64,000 bases of DNA, taken from UBA3006 sp036746695 (GTDB lineage: Bacteria > Actinomycetota > Acidimicrobiia > Acidimicrobiales > Ilumatobacteraceae). Made by a program: the position numbers and the translations under genes. Positions 53,091-62,582 of this stretch are shown piece after piece. The DNA lies in contig DAIODP010000001.1 in assembly GCA_036746695.1 (NCBI GenBank), positions 1,736,001 to 1,800,000 of the forward strand, read 5' to 3'. Below the pieces are notes generated by a model. It worked only from the letters and a program-made list of their open reading frames with translations, searched no databases and was not told where the DNA came from. Position 1 is the first letter of the stretch, and every line of letters starts with the position of its first letter.

Positions 53091-53684
53091 ATGCAAACGC
53101 TTTCATGCTTAGTGCGACGCGCCCTGCTTGTCGGCGTTCTTTCGCTTGCACTTGCGGCCTGTGCAATGAGCGACACCCCTTCGGCTGTTTCCACGTCGAG
53201 CAGCACACAGGAAACCACCCCCGACACCATTCCAGACACATCTGTGCCCACGACCGAGGCACCAGCGACCACCGTCGTCGAGACCACGACCACCACGGTT
53301 GCTCCGAAAGCCGAGCCAGACATTAAGTGCATCATGATTTTGAAGTGCCAATTCAGCAACCTTGAAGGTGTCGATTATTCGCTGCTCAAACTGGAATTCA
53401 CCGACTTCAGCGTTGCCAATTTGGCGGGTGCCAAGTTTGTGGGCAGCAACGTGCACCAAGCCCAGTTCATTCGGGCAAATCTCACCGGGGTCGATTTCAC
53501 TAATGCCAATTTGAGCGGTTCGAACCTCTCGGGTGCAACGGTAAGCGGCGCCAATTTCACCAAAGCAAACATGACGAACACCATTATCTGTGGCCTCGAT
53601 CTCGAGTCGGTCACGGGAATCTCGGCCGAACAGCTTGAAGCAGTCAAAGTGTTCCGCGCCAAAGGCAATCGCTACTGCCCGTGA
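53091..53684 (+). CDS. Pentapeptide-repeat lipoprotein
   Basis: Predicted lipoprotein of 197 residues: signal peptide with lipobox LAAC (21-24), a Thr/Pro-rich stalk (about 30-72), then about sixteen pentapeptide repeats of the A(N/D)LxG type (about 85-165), which fold into a right-handed beta-helix. Six cysteines lie outside the lipobox region. The function is unknown. Its stop overlaps the methyltransferase start (TGATG). Confidence 0.8.
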   Translation: MQTLSCLVRRALLVGVLSLALAACAMSDTPSAVSTSSSTQETTPDTIPDTSVPTTEAPATTVVETTTTTVAPKAEPDIKCIMILKCQFSNLEGVDYSLLKLEFTDFSVANLAGAKFVGSNVHQAQFIRANLTGVDFTNANLSGSNLSGATVSGANFTKANMTNTIICGLDLESVTGISAEQLEAVKVFRAKGNRYCP

Positions 53685-54499
53685 TGGTTTCTGTACTTCG
53701 ACGGGTTGCGCGTAGGTTGCGTCGGTTGTTGCGAGGTTCGCCACCTGCACCCAGTTATGCAGTTGCCGATCGCAACGCATTTGTATCCCTCATTCCTCAC
53801 ACTCATTCGGTGTTGGAAATTGGTCCTTTCGCCCAACCTGTATCGCGAGGGCCCCACGTTCGCTACGTCGACGTACTTTCCACCGAAGATCTGCGAAAGC
53901 GCGCTCGTTCGCTTGGCATGGACGAAACAGCAGTGCCCACCATCAGCTGGGTGTCTAACGGCTCGGATCTTTCTGTCGTCAACGACACATTCGACGCCGT
54001 GGTCAGCAGCCATGCCATCGAGCATCAGCCAGACTTCGTGCGCCATCTCAACCAAGTAGCCGACTTGCTCAAACCGAATGGTCGGTACTACCTGCTCGTT
54101 CCCGACCACCGCTATTGCTTCGACCACTTTCTGACACCGTCAACCGTTGCGCAAGTGCTTGGGGCTCATCTTGAGAATCGTGCAGTGCACACGCTGTCGT
54201 CGGTGGTCGAGCACCGGGCGCTCACCACACATAACGACCCAGCACGCCACTGGGCTGGCGACCACGGAGACCCAAAAGAAAATCGTGCTGAACGAATAGC
54301 TTCAGCCATGCAAGAAATCAATGACGCAAACGGTGCCTATATCGATGTGCACGCGTGGTATTTCACACCTCAATCATTTCGTCAAGTCATCGCCGATTTA
54401 TCTGCAACTAAACACATCCCGTTTTCGGTTCAAACAATGTTTCCCACGCGTCCTAACTCCAATGAGTTTTGGACGATCTTGCAAAAACATGCTGATTAA
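53684..54499 (+). CDS. SAM-dependent methyltransferase (type 11-like)
   Basis: Class I methyltransferase of 271 residues. SAM motif I is VLEIGPF, and FDAVVSSHAIEHQPDFVRHL and LKPNGRYYLLVPD are motifs II and III. A basic, arginine-rich N-terminus precedes the fold. Such proteins often modify sugars or lipids, but the substrate here is unknown. The ATG overlaps the lipoprotein stop and the 3' end overlaps HutD by 11 bp. Confidence 0.82.
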   Translation: MVSVLRRVARRLRRLLRGSPPAPSYAVADRNAFVSLIPHTHSVLEIGPFAQPVSRGPHVRYVDVLSTEDLRKRARSLGMDETAVPTISWVSNGSDLSVVNDTFDAVVSSHAIEHQPDFVRHLNQVADLLKPNGRYYLLVPDHRYCFDHFLTPSTVAQVLGAHLENRAVHTLSSVVEHRALTTHNDPARHWAGDHGDPKENRAERIASAMQEINDANGAYIDVHAWYFTPQSFRQVIADLSATKHIPFSVQTMFPTRPNSNEFWTILQKHAD

Positions 54500-55013
54500 T
54501 CGTGCTGCAGATCGCGCGCCTCAACCGTGGAAAAACGGCCTTGGCGTGCAATATGAAATCACCTGCGATGGTTCGCTTCCCGACGACTGGACATGGCGAC
54601 TCTCAACGGCCGACATCACGCAAGACGTTCCGTTCTCAATCATTCCGGGAGTAAATCGCGAGTTTTGTGTTGCCGATGGCAACGGCGTGGTGCTCAACAT
54701 CAACGGCGTCGATCACCGTTGCGAGCCGGGGTCAATCACCAAGTTCCGTGGAGACGACAAAGTGCACGCAACCTTGATTGATGGGCCAATGAGGGCGCTC
54801 AACCTGATGGTGCGCGATGGGGCAGCACAACGACGCATTGAAATTGCTTCAGACGACAATCATGTGGAAGCGGGTTTGAGTGTTGCGTGTGTTGCGATCT
54901 TGAGGCCTGCTCAAGTTGACGCGGGCTCCGGGAACCAAAATTTGTCGGTGCTAGATGCTGTTCTGGAAGCCAACTTAGTAATAAATGCCGGTGTTGTTGC
55001 GATAATCCGTTAG
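54489..55013 (+). CDS. HutD/Ves family cupin-like protein
   Basis: HutD/Ves protein of 174 residues. The diagnostic PWKNGLGVQYEI start and WRLSTADI are clear. In some bacteria HutD is tied to histidine use, but no hut genes are visible here and the function is uncertain. ATG 54489 lies within the methyltransferase gene. It ends 34 bp before the convergent dppF stop. Confidence 0.85.
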   Translation: MLINRAADRAPQPWKNGLGVQYEITCDGSLPDDWTWRLSTADITQDVPFSIIPGVNREFCVADGNGVVLNINGVDHRCEPGSITKFRGDDKVHATLIDGPMRALNLMVRDGAAQRRIEIASDDNHVEAGLSVACVAILRPAQVDAGSGNQNLSVLDAVLEANLVINAGVVAIIR

Positions 55014-55047
55014 GTATGTCCACATCTAGGTTGTTGTCAGTAAATGA

Positions 55048-55830
55048 TTAGTCGTTGAGCAGGTATTGCACAGCCTGCAGAAGTTCGACGGTAAACGGGT
55101 TGCGTGGGGTGGAGAACACCTCACGCACCGTTCCGTTTTCAACGATCATTCCGTCTCTCATCACGGCTACGTGGTCGCACAGCTGAGCCACCACCGAAAG
55201 GTCGTGCGAGATAACCACCAGTGTGAGGTTGTTCTCACTCGCAAGCCTCTTGAGTAGCAACACGATTTCGTCGCGAGTGAGCACGTCTAGTGCGCTGAAG
55301 GGCTCGTCTGCAATGAGCAACTGCGGCCTTGGCGCTAGTGCTCGCGCAAGCGCAACACGTTGCCGCTGCCCGCCAGATAACTGATGCGCATATCGGTCTC
55401 GCAGCTGCAGCTCTAGGTCTACTTGCGACAGCAGCTCGTCGATGCGGCTGTCGTGGTCGCCATCGATTTCGAGAGCGCGCAAAGGTTCGCGAATAATGTC
55501 GGCCACACGCATGCGTGGGTTAAACGAACTTGCCGGGTCTTGAAACACGGCCTGCACGGTGCGGCGGAACTGTTTGTTCGATTCCTTGCTTAGTGGTTTG
55601 CCCTCAAACACCACCGACCCAGTTGTTGGCGCTTCAAGGTTCAGCAATACGCGAGCCAGCGTGGTTTTGCCAGACCCCGATTGACCAAGAATGCCAAGAT
55701 GCTCTCCGCGTGTGATGTCGAGCGAGACACCCACTACAGCTTCAACTCCCTTTGTATTTCTAGACGTGGACAACCAGCTGCGGTGGAATGTTTTTGAAAC
55801 CTGCTGCGCAGAAAGAATGACGTTGTTCAT
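55048..55830 (-). CDS. dppF: Oligopeptide ABC transporter ATPase (DppF-like)
   Basis: Second ATPase of the peptide importer, 260 residues. Walker A GQSGSGKT is at 49-56, signature LSGGQRQR near 150, and Walker B LLIADEPFSALD follows. ATG 55830 overlaps the dppD stop (ATGA); the much longer open frame upstream is a shadow of dppD. It is last in the operon. Confidence 0.92.
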   Translation of the reverse strand: MNNVILSAQQVSKTFHRSWLSTSRNTKGVEAVVGVSLDITRGEHLGILGQSGSGKTTLARVLLNLEAPTTGSVVFEGKPLSKESNKQFRRTVQAVFQDPASSFNPRMRVADIIREPLRALEIDGDHDSRIDELLSQVDLELQLRDRYAHQLSGGQRQRVALARALAPRPQLLIADEPFSALDVLTRDEIVLLLKRLASENNLTLVVISHDLSVVAQLCDHVAVMRDGMIVENGTVREVFSTPRNPFTVELLQAVQYLLND

Positions 55831-56633
55831 TGGGCGCTCGATTGGGTTGCTTGGCGGAGGAGTGCGCTCGATTGTTTGGCCGAGGCAACAATGCGCTGAG
55901 TGTGGGGGTGCTGTGGCGCACGGAGTAATTCGTCTTTGCTCGTGTTCTCTACAACCGCGCCTTCGTGAAGCACCAATACGCGACTCACCATGGAGGCAAC
56001 TACGGGTAAATCGTGCGAGACGAAAATGAGCGATGTGCCTTGCGCGGCTGCAAGTCCGCGAATGGCCTGAAGCACTTCTTGTTGCACGGTCACATCGAGC
56101 GCAGTCGTTGGCTCGTCGGCAATGAGCAGCGAAGGTGAGCAGGCAAGGGCGATGGCAAGGCCAACGCGCTGACGTTGCCCGCCAGAAAGCTGATGCGGGT
56201 ACGACTCGACCATTCGTTGCGGTTCGGGAAGCCCAACCAAAGAACACAGCTCTGTTGCGCGCAGTCGCGCCGCTTTGCGAGAAGCAATCTTGTGGTTGAT
56301 AAGTGGTTGCGCAACTTGCTTGCCGATGGTCATGAGCGGGTTCAATGAAGCAAGTGGGTCTTGGAACACCATGCCAATGTGCTTGCCGCGAAACTTTGAT
56401 ATCTCGGCATCGGTGCGTTGCAGTAATTCGTTGCCATCAAATCGAACGCTTCCGCTCACTGCTGCACCATCTGGCAAGAGGCCCATAATTGCAAGCATGC
56501 TGAGGCTCTTGCCAGAACCCGACTCGCCGATGATGCCCAGCAGTTCGCCCGGCTGAACAACAAAAGAAACGTCTCGAACAACGTGGTGCTCGCCGAACGA
56601 AACGGTGAGGTTGCTTACCTCAAGCAGGCTCAT
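55827..56633 (-). CDS. dppD: Oligopeptide ABC transporter ATPase (DppD-like)
   Basis: First ATPase of the peptide importer, 268 residues: Walker A GESGSGKS at 36-43, FQDPLASLNP, LSGGQRQRVGLA, LLIADEPTTALD. ATG 56633 overlaps the dppC stop by ATGA, so the upstream part of the open frame is rejected. Confidence 0.92.
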   Translation of the reverse strand: MSLLEVSNLTVSFGEHHVVRDVSFVVQPGELLGIIGESGSGKSLSMLAIMGLLPDGAAVSGSVRFDGNELLQRTDAEISKFRGKHIGMVFQDPLASLNPLMTIGKQVAQPLINHKIASRKAARLRATELCSLVGLPEPQRMVESYPHQLSGGQRQRVGLAIALACSPSLLIADEPTTALDVTVQQEVLQAIRGLAAAQGTSLIFVSHDLPVVASMVSRVLVLHEGAVVENTSKDELLRAPQHPHTQRIVASAKQSSALLRQATQSSAQ

Positions 56634-57448
56634 TTGGCGTTTCTCTTCATCGTTGGGTCTAAGGAGAGTCGCAAACCGTCGCCGATCAAATTGAAACCCA
56701 ACACGGTCAGCACAATGACGAGGCCCGGCCACAGCGCCACTATTGGGTCCACAAGTAGATACTTCTGAGATTCGGCAAGCATGCGTCCCCACGATGGCGT
56801 TGGTGGTGTTGTGCCAAGGCCTAGGTAAGACAGCGTCGACTCGGCGAGTATGGCAATGGCAACCGCACCCGAAGCCTGCACAAGTAACGACGGCAAAATA
56901 TTTGGCAGCACGTGCAATCTAATGATTTGCCCAGTGCCACTTCCGGAAACCTTTGCTGCAGCCACATAGTCGGAGCGAAGTACCCGGCTTGTCTCGCGAC
57001 GTGTCACTTGGGCTATTGCCGCAGAAAGCGCAATACCGATGGCGATCGTTGCGGTCAGTGTGCTTGCACCGTAAACCGCAGCCAGAACAATGGCGAAAAG
57101 AACGGATGGAAGGGCAAGGACGATGTCTATGCCGAAGACGGACAACTGCCTTGCTTTGGCAGGTGCAAGCGCGGTTGCTACCCCAACTACCGTGCCAAGC
57201 ACAACGCCGATGAGCACAGAAACAAGAGCAACTACAAGTGTGCTTCTGGCACCGATCATGATGTTGCTCAGGACGTCACGCCCAAATACGTCGGTGCCAA
57301 GCAAGTGGCTCACCGATGGCCGGGCAAACGAAACGTCTGGGTTCATTTCGAGTGGGTCGTATGGCGTCCAAAGCCAACCAACCAGCGTGCTGAGCACGCT
57401 GAAGGCCACGAACGCGAAGCCAACAACAAGAGTTCGATTTTGCTTCAT
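56630..57448 (-). CDS. dppC: Oligopeptide ABC permease (DppC-like)
   Basis: Permease of 272 residues with about six helices: MKQNRTL start, GTDVFGRDVLSNIMIGAR (the DppC hallmark), EAA-type loop YVAAAKVSGSGTGQIIRLH. It is coupled to dppB and dppD by ATGA overlaps. Confidence 0.92.
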   Translation of the reverse strand: MKQNRTLVVGFAFVAFSVLSTLVGWLWTPYDPLEMNPDVSFARPSVSHLLGTDVFGRDVLSNIMIGARSTLVVALVSVLIGVVLGTVVGVATALAPAKARQLSVFGIDIVLALPSVLFAIVLAAVYGASTLTATIAIGIALSAAIAQVTRRETSRVLRSDYVAAAKVSGSGTGQIIRLHVLPNILPSLLVQASGAVAIAILAESTLSYLGLGTTPPTPSWGRMLAESQKYLLVDPIVALWPGLVIVLTVLGFNLIGDGLRLSLDPTMKRNAK

Positions 57449-58401
57449 GATGCGCGCCGTGCCCTTGGGTCGGCAGCGGCCATTGCAACATCAATCAACA
57501 GTCCAACAACAAAAACCATTGCGGTTGCACTTACCGCGATGCCTTGCACCTTCGGGTAATCACGAATGGCAACATCCTGCAACAGCATCTGTCCGATGCC
57601 GGGCAATGCAAATACGTTCTCCACCACAATGGCGCCAACAATCAGTGTCGATATCTGCACACCAAGCACCGAGATAACAGGAATGAGTGCGTTATGAACG
57701 CCATGTACGTGTAAAGCCTTCGCGCGGGTTAGCCCTGTCGCACGCGCGGTGCGAAAGTAGTCCTGTCGCATCACGTCGAGCGTGGCCGACCGTGCGAAAC
57801 GTGCAAGCACTGCACCTTGCGCCAGGCCAAGCGTGATGGCGGGCAGAGCCAGCGATCGTAAGCACTCGGCCCAGGCCGCCCAACCTTCGTCGGGGAAACC
57901 GCCAGCAGGGAAGAGCGAGGTACGTAGTGCAAACAGCGAAATCAGCATGACGCCCATCCAAAAGGTGGGCACGGCAATGCCAAGTTGCGAAGTGGTGTTG
58001 AGTGCGAAGCCGTCCAGTTTCCTGTGGCGTAACGCGGACAACATGCCAACTGGTAGTGCAATGAGTAAGGCAAATACAGATGCAAGTGCAATAAGAGGCA
58101 AGGTAACCGTTGCCTTCGTCGCAATTTCGTCTGCAATGTCGGCACCCGTGAGCAGGGAAGTGCCCAAGTCACCGCGCACGGCGCTTGTCAGCCAATCGGC
58201 ATACTGCACTACGGCAGGCTCATCTAGGCCGTAATCACGCTCTAGTTGCGCGAGCGCCTCGGGGCTTGCGTTCATGCCCAGTTGAGACTGGGCAATGTTG
58301 CCGGGCAATAGCCGAAGCAGAAAAAATATAAGCAGGCTTGAGATGATGAGCGAGGCCGCAAACAGTGCGGCACGCTTTAGGGCGTAAACAACTGCGTTCA
58401 G
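57445..58401 (-). CDS. dppB: Oligopeptide ABC permease (DppB-like), CTG start
   Basis: Permease of 318 residues from a CTG codon. Helix 1 (RAALFAASLIISSLLIFFLL) followed by RLLPGN is the standard DppB N-terminus and must be translated. The first ATG/GTG/TTG in this frame is TTG 58308, after that helix. CTG at 58401-58399 overlaps the binding-protein stop as CTGA, exactly where the other three junctions of this operon have ATGA. The C-terminal part has YFRTARATGLTRAKALHVHGV, the EAA loop. Confidence 0.85.
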   Translation of the reverse strand: MNAVVYALKRAALFAASLIISSLLIFFLLRLLPGNIAQSQLGMNASPEALAQLERDYGLDEPAVVQYADWLTSAVRGDLGTSLLTGADIADEIATKATVTLPLIALASVFALLIALPVGMLSALRHRKLDGFALNTTSQLGIAVPTFWMGVMLISLFALRTSLFPAGGFPDEGWAAWAECLRSLALPAITLGLAQGAVLARFARSATLDVMRQDYFRTARATGLTRAKALHVHGVHNALIPVISVLGVQISTLIVGAIVVENVFALPGIGQMLLQDVAIRDYPKVQGIAVSATAMVFVVGLLIDVAMAAADPRARRAS

Positions 58402-59909
58402 CCGACTGTAATTCTGTCAACTGTGTAGGCGTCGCCCACAGTGTTGAGCGGAATCCCACTAATTGTTTTCTTGGCAACTTGCAGGTTTGGGATGAGCCAC
58501 AGCCAGTCACTGACCGAGTCGTTTGCAAGCAGGCGAGCAGCCTTCTTGAGATTCTCAACTCGTGCTGCTTGCGTCTTGGCAGAAGCGGCCTTCTTGATCA
58601 GGCCTTGATAAGTCGTGCTGTTATAGCCAAAGTAATAGGCGGGGTTGGCATAGATGGCCATGTCGTTGGATTCGATATGACAAACAATGGTCATGTCGTA
58701 GTCCTTCTTCGTGAATACGCGGTCGATCCATTCGCCCCAAGCAATGGGCTTCAGGTTCACTTTGATGCCAACTTTTGCCAGCGAAGCAGCAATGAATTCG
58801 CCAGAGTTGGTTGCGTATGCAATAGGCGGCAAGTCCAAGTTGATGGTGAGTCCGTTGGCGTAACCGGCCGACTTGAGCAGCGCCTTCGACTTGTTGACGT
58901 CGTATGGGTAGAGGGTGGAGAGGTCTTCGTACCACGGGTCGGTTGGGGGCACGAAGCTGCCAATCTCTAGGCCGTAACCAGACCAGGCCGTCTTGATGAG
59001 ATTCTTCTTATTGATTGCCTGGCGAACGGCCTGGCGCACCAGCTTGTTGTTGAAAGGCGCACGGGCATTGTTCATGCCAAGCGTTACTTCGCAGTTGGTG
59101 CTGCCGCTGTACACGGTCAAGTTCTTCTTTGCCTTAAACACTCCGAGCAACTCTGGTGCCTGCACCGTGGACATGATGTCGATCTGCCCCGAAAGCATTG
59201 CGTTGCTTAATGCGGTTGCATCAGTGATGTAACGAAATACCGCGGTTTTGATCTTTGGCTTCGCGCCATAGTACGAATCATTTCGTACCAAAGTGATGCT
59301 GCTGCCACGGTTCCATGATTTGAACTTGAATGGGCCGGTGCCGTTTGCTTTGGTGGCAAGGTCGGTCGTTCCCGTTTTCAAAATAATGCCACCGCGCTGA
59401 GTCAGGTTGAAGATGAAATCGTTGTCGCGATCCTTCAGAGTGATGACAACAGTGGACGGGTTGGAGGCCTTGACTGTCGAAATACTTGCGAACTGTTTCT
59501 TTTGTTCAGGAAGTACTGCAGTCGATGCGGGGTCGAGTACGCGGTTGAAACTCCAGACCACATCTTTCGCAGCAACTGCGCTTCCATCATGAAACTTGGC
59601 GGAAGCCAAATTGAATGTAAAAGTTTTGCCGTCGGCCGATGTGGTGTAAGTCTTTGCCAGTGCGCCGACAATCTTCCCGTCGTTCTGCACGCGTAGCAAA
59701 CCTTCATAAACATTGTTCAACAGAACCTGGGGGATTGCAGCACCAGCGGTACCCGAAATATCGAGGCTGGTTGGCTCCAGGCTGAAGCCAATAGTGACGG
59801 TGTCGTTTGGCGCGGCCTGAGCACTTCCCGCAAGTGGCAAGGTGCTCGCTGCAACAGCTAGACCAAGCAGGACTTTGAACAATTGTTTGAAAGGCGTTCG
59901 GCTGGTCAT
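58398..59909 (-). CDS. dppA: Peptide ABC transporter substrate-binding protein (family 5)
   Basis: Family 5 solute-binding protein of 503 residues. It has a Sec signal peptide (about 1-32, ending SAQA) without a lipobox cysteine, unusual for this family in Gram-positives. Mature features are LDISGTAGAAIPQVLLNNVYEGLL, GTGPFKFKSW and AVRQAINKKNLI. ATG 59909 follows CAGGAGC by 7 nt; an earlier in-frame codon at 59948 is less likely. The cargo is probably a di- or oligopeptide, but nickel or other solutes cannot be excluded. Confidence 0.92.
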   Translation of the reverse strand: MTSRTPFKQLFKVLLGLAVAASTLPLAGSAQAAPNDTVTIGFSLEPTSLDISGTAGAAIPQVLLNNVYEGLLRVQNDGKIVGALAKTYTTSADGKTFTFNLASAKFHDGSAVAAKDVVWSFNRVLDPASTAVLPEQKKQFASISTVKASNPSTVVITLKDRDNDFIFNLTQRGGIILKTGTTDLATKANGTGPFKFKSWNRGSSITLVRNDSYYGAKPKIKTAVFRYITDATALSNAMLSGQIDIMSTVQAPELLGVFKAKKNLTVYSGSTNCEVTLGMNNARAPFNNKLVRQAVRQAINKKNLIKTAWSGYGLEIGSFVPPTDPWYEDLSTLYPYDVNKSKALLKSAGYANGLTINLDLPPIAYATNSGEFIAASLAKVGIKVNLKPIAWGEWIDRVFTKKDYDMTIVCHIESNDMAIYANPAYYFGYNSTTYQGLIKKAASAKTQAARVENLKKAARLLANDSVSDWLWLIPNLQVAKKTISGIPLNTVGDAYTVDRITVG

Positions 59910-59943
59910 TGGGTGCTCCTGAGTAGTCGAATCAGTACCCCCA

Positions 59944-59972
59944 TTCAACTAGGAAAGCCGCTCGGGTACTCT
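59944..59972 (+). promoter_or_regulatory. Promoter of the amidotransferase-alkylsulfatase operon (leaderless)
   Basis: TTCAAC (59944-59949), a 17-nt spacer and TACTCT (59967-59972) are followed after 6 nt by the GTG start at 59979. Confidence 0.52.
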
Positions 59973-59978
59973 TTCCGG

Positions 59979-60647
59979 GTGCCTCTAGCCGTTGTCCTTT
60001 CCCACCAGCACGTTGCCCACGAACTAGGCAATGTTGGCTTGTGGCTGGAAGCCCGAGGGTTTTCCCTGACCCGTATATATAGGGAGGATTTTCACGGCAT
60101 ACCCGAGGCCGATTTATTGATTGATCTGGGTTCGCCAAACTCGGTTGCCAACGGCCATTGCCTGCCTCCGGCCAGCGCCGAAATCGACGCAGTATCAAAT
60201 TGGGTGGCGACGGGGAAGCCCTATGTCGGCATTTGCTTTGGCGCACAGGTGTTGGCGTGTGCGCTGGGTGGCTCTGTAAGCCGAATGCACAACACCTTCA
60301 GGGGTTATGTCGAACTTGAACGTACTTCTGCCATGCCCCTGCTGGACGGCAAGTGGGCGCTTTGGCACGAAGACGCGATTACCGCACCCGCAAATGCCGA
60401 GGTACTTGCTTCACTGCCACACGCCGACATGGTGTTTCGCGTTGGAAACGCATGGGGTATTCAGCCACACATCGAGTTCGACGCAGGCATAGTGAAGCGG
60501 CTTGCAGCGGCAATGGAAGTTTCACAAGGCCAGTGGCAGGTGCTGCACGACGAATTGAGCGCAGATGAAAAACATTCACATCGCGCACTCCAGCTTCTTG
60601 ATGGAATACTTAATTCTGTTCAACTGGGGGAGACAAGTGTCCGCTAA
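59979..60647 (+). CDS. Class I glutamine amidotransferase-like protein
   Basis: Single-domain GATase of 222 residues: nucleophile Cys86 in GICFGAQVLA and the His164-x-Glu166 pair in PHIEF. Without an attached synthase domain it may act on a free substrate (for example a gamma-glutamyl compound) or donate ammonia. GTG 59979 lies 6 nt after TACTCT. It overlaps the alkylsulfatase gene by 11 bp. Confidence 0.85.
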   Translation: MPLAVVLSHQHVAHELGNVGLWLEARGFSLTRIYREDFHGIPEADLLIDLGSPNSVANGHCLPPASAEIDAVSNWVATGKPYVGICFGAQVLACALGGSVSRMHNTFRGYVELERTSAMPLLDGKWALWHEDAITAPANAEVLASLPHADMVFRVGNAWGIQPHIEFDAGIVKRLAAAMEVSQGQWQVLHDELSADEKHSHRALQLLDGILNSVQLGETSVR

Positions 60648-62544
60648 ATCTGCAAGCCCGATAACTGCAAAGAAAAATGCTGCTCAAAACAATAGGGAGT
60701 TCGACCCCATTGACCTAGAGCGCGTGCAACGTGGGTTTATCGCAAAGCGCGAGAGCGGCCTGATCAACGACGCCGAAGGGCGTTTCGTATTCGACAGTGA
60801 CGCGTTCGAGTTTCTGCGTGACGGTCGCGATTGCCCCGACACCGTAAACCCACATTTGTGGCGCCATGCAACATTGAATGCACACCATGGTTTGTTCATG
60901 GTGGCAGAAGGTGTGTGGCAGGTTCGCGGCTACGACATTTCCAACATTACGTTTATCAAAGGCGCGCAAGGCTGGATCGTGATCGACCCACTCAGCGCCC
61001 AAGACACCGCGCGGGCTTCGTACGAATTGGTTACAAAGCACCTCGGGCATCGTCCAATCACTGCAGTTATCTACACGCACTCACACGTAGATCACTTTGG
61101 TGGCGTGCTCGGCATCACGTCGAAAGAAGAAGTAGACGCAGGCAAGTGCAGAATTATTGCGCCGGTACATTTCCTTCAAGAGACCGTTGGCGAAAACATC
61201 ATCGCTGGCCCTGCAATGGGCAGGCGCGCCACTTACCAATTTGGTGCGTTTTTGCCACGTGGCCCACAAGGCCATGTCGACTGTGGGTTGGGCACCGCTA
61301 CTCCAGTAAGCCCTCCCACGCTGTTGGCACCTACCGAAGACATCACCTTTACGGGCGAAGAGTTAGTGGTCGATGGTATTCGCATCATTTTCCAGCTGAC
61401 ACCAGAAACCGAAGCGCCAGCCGAAATGAATTTCTTCTTCCCGGATTTTGGCTGGCTGTGCATGGCGGAAAACTGCTCGCAAACCATGCACAACTTGGTA
61501 CCAATTCGCGGGGCGCTCGTTCGCAACGCACTCAACTGGTCGAAGTACATCAACGAGAACATGGAAATGTTTGCCGACAAGACAACGGTCATGTTCATGT
61601 CGCACAACTGGCCGGTGTGGGGTAATGACGACGTGCGGCAATTCCTCACGCTGCAGCGTGACTTATACCGATGGATGCACGACCAAACCATGCGTCTGGC
61701 TAACCACGGAATGACGTCGCTCGAAATTGCGCAGACATTGGTGCTGCCAGACGAGTTTCTGGCACACGAACACACACGTGGTTTCTATGGCGACTTGGTG
61801 CACAACGTAAAGGCTGTGTACCAGCGCTATCTCAGCTGGTACGACGGAAACCCAGCCAACCTCAACAAACTTCCACCGACAGAAGTGGGGAAGCGGTATG
61901 TGCAGCTTGCGGGTGGGGCCGATGCACTCCTCAAATCTGCACAGAAATCATTCGACGAGGGCGACTACCGCTGGGTGGCCGAAGTGGTCAATCACCTGGT
62001 ATTTGCCGACCCAACCAACCAAGCCGCTCGCGACTTGCAGGCCGATTGCTTAGAGCAGATGGGTTACCAGTCCGAGTCATCCACCTTTCGCAACGCGTAT
62101 TTGATGGGTGCGCAAGAACTGCGCAAAGGCCCACCACCTGCACCGAAATCAGTGAATGTGCGAGCACGCAGCATGATCCGCGCAATGACCATCGATCAAC
62201 TGTTCGACACACTTGCAGTGCGCGTGATGTCGGAGCAGGTTGGTGGCATCAACTTGTGCGTCAACTGGACATTTACCGACCTCGCCAACACGTCCGACCA
62301 CAAGTGGGTACAGGGGCTGTCCAACCGCACCATGTTTGCTCACTGTGGCCGCCACGAAGCAACCGCTGCTGCTTCGATCGTTACCACCCGTGCAACGTTG
62401 TTGGAAGTAATTGCCCAGACAACGACAATCCCCGACGAGATGACTGCGGGCAACCTTTCGATTGATGGTGACGCCGGGGCATTGATCACCATCTTCGGCA
62501 ACCTAGACAAATTCACCCCGGGCTTCGCAATCGTCGAGCCATAA
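60637..62544 (+). CDS. Alkyl sulfatase (SdsA1/BDS1-type metallo-beta-lactamase fold)
   Basis: Zn-dependent type III sulfatase of 635 residues that hydrolyses primary or secondary alkyl sulfates. The metal motif THSHVDHFGG (His148, His150, Asp152, His153) starts the MBL domain; a helical dimerisation domain (about 400-510) and an SCP2-like C-terminal domain (about 520-635) follow. No signal peptide is present, so it is cytoplasmic. GTG 60637 follows GGGGGAGA. It supplies sulfate and fatty alcohol, which fits a sulfur-scavenging theme with the rhodanese-YeeE pair. Confidence 0.93.
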   Translation: MSAKSASPITAKKNAAQNNREFDPIDLERVQRGFIAKRESGLINDAEGRFVFDSDAFEFLRDGRDCPDTVNPHLWRHATLNAHHGLFMVAEGVWQVRGYDISNITFIKGAQGWIVIDPLSAQDTARASYELVTKHLGHRPITAVIYTHSHVDHFGGVLGITSKEEVDAGKCRIIAPVHFLQETVGENIIAGPAMGRRATYQFGAFLPRGPQGHVDCGLGTATPVSPPTLLAPTEDITFTGEELVVDGIRIIFQLTPETEAPAEMNFFFPDFGWLCMAENCSQTMHNLVPIRGALVRNALNWSKYINENMEMFADKTTVMFMSHNWPVWGNDDVRQFLTLQRDLYRWMHDQTMRLANHGMTSLEIAQTLVLPDEFLAHEHTRGFYGDLVHNVKAVYQRYLSWYDGNPANLNKLPPTEVGKRYVQLAGGADALLKSAQKSFDEGDYRWVAEVVNHLVFADPTNQAARDLQADCLEQMGYQSESSTFRNAYLMGAQELRKGPPPAPKSVNVRARSMIRAMTIDQLFDTLAVRVMSEQVGGINLCVNWTFTDLANTSDHKWVQGLSNRTMFAHCGRHEATAAASIVTTRATLLEVIAQTTTIPDEMTAGNLSIDGDAGALITIFGNLDKFTPGFAIVEP

Positions 62545-62582
62545 CCGATGTATTCGGTGCTCGACCCCGCGGTCTAGGGTTT

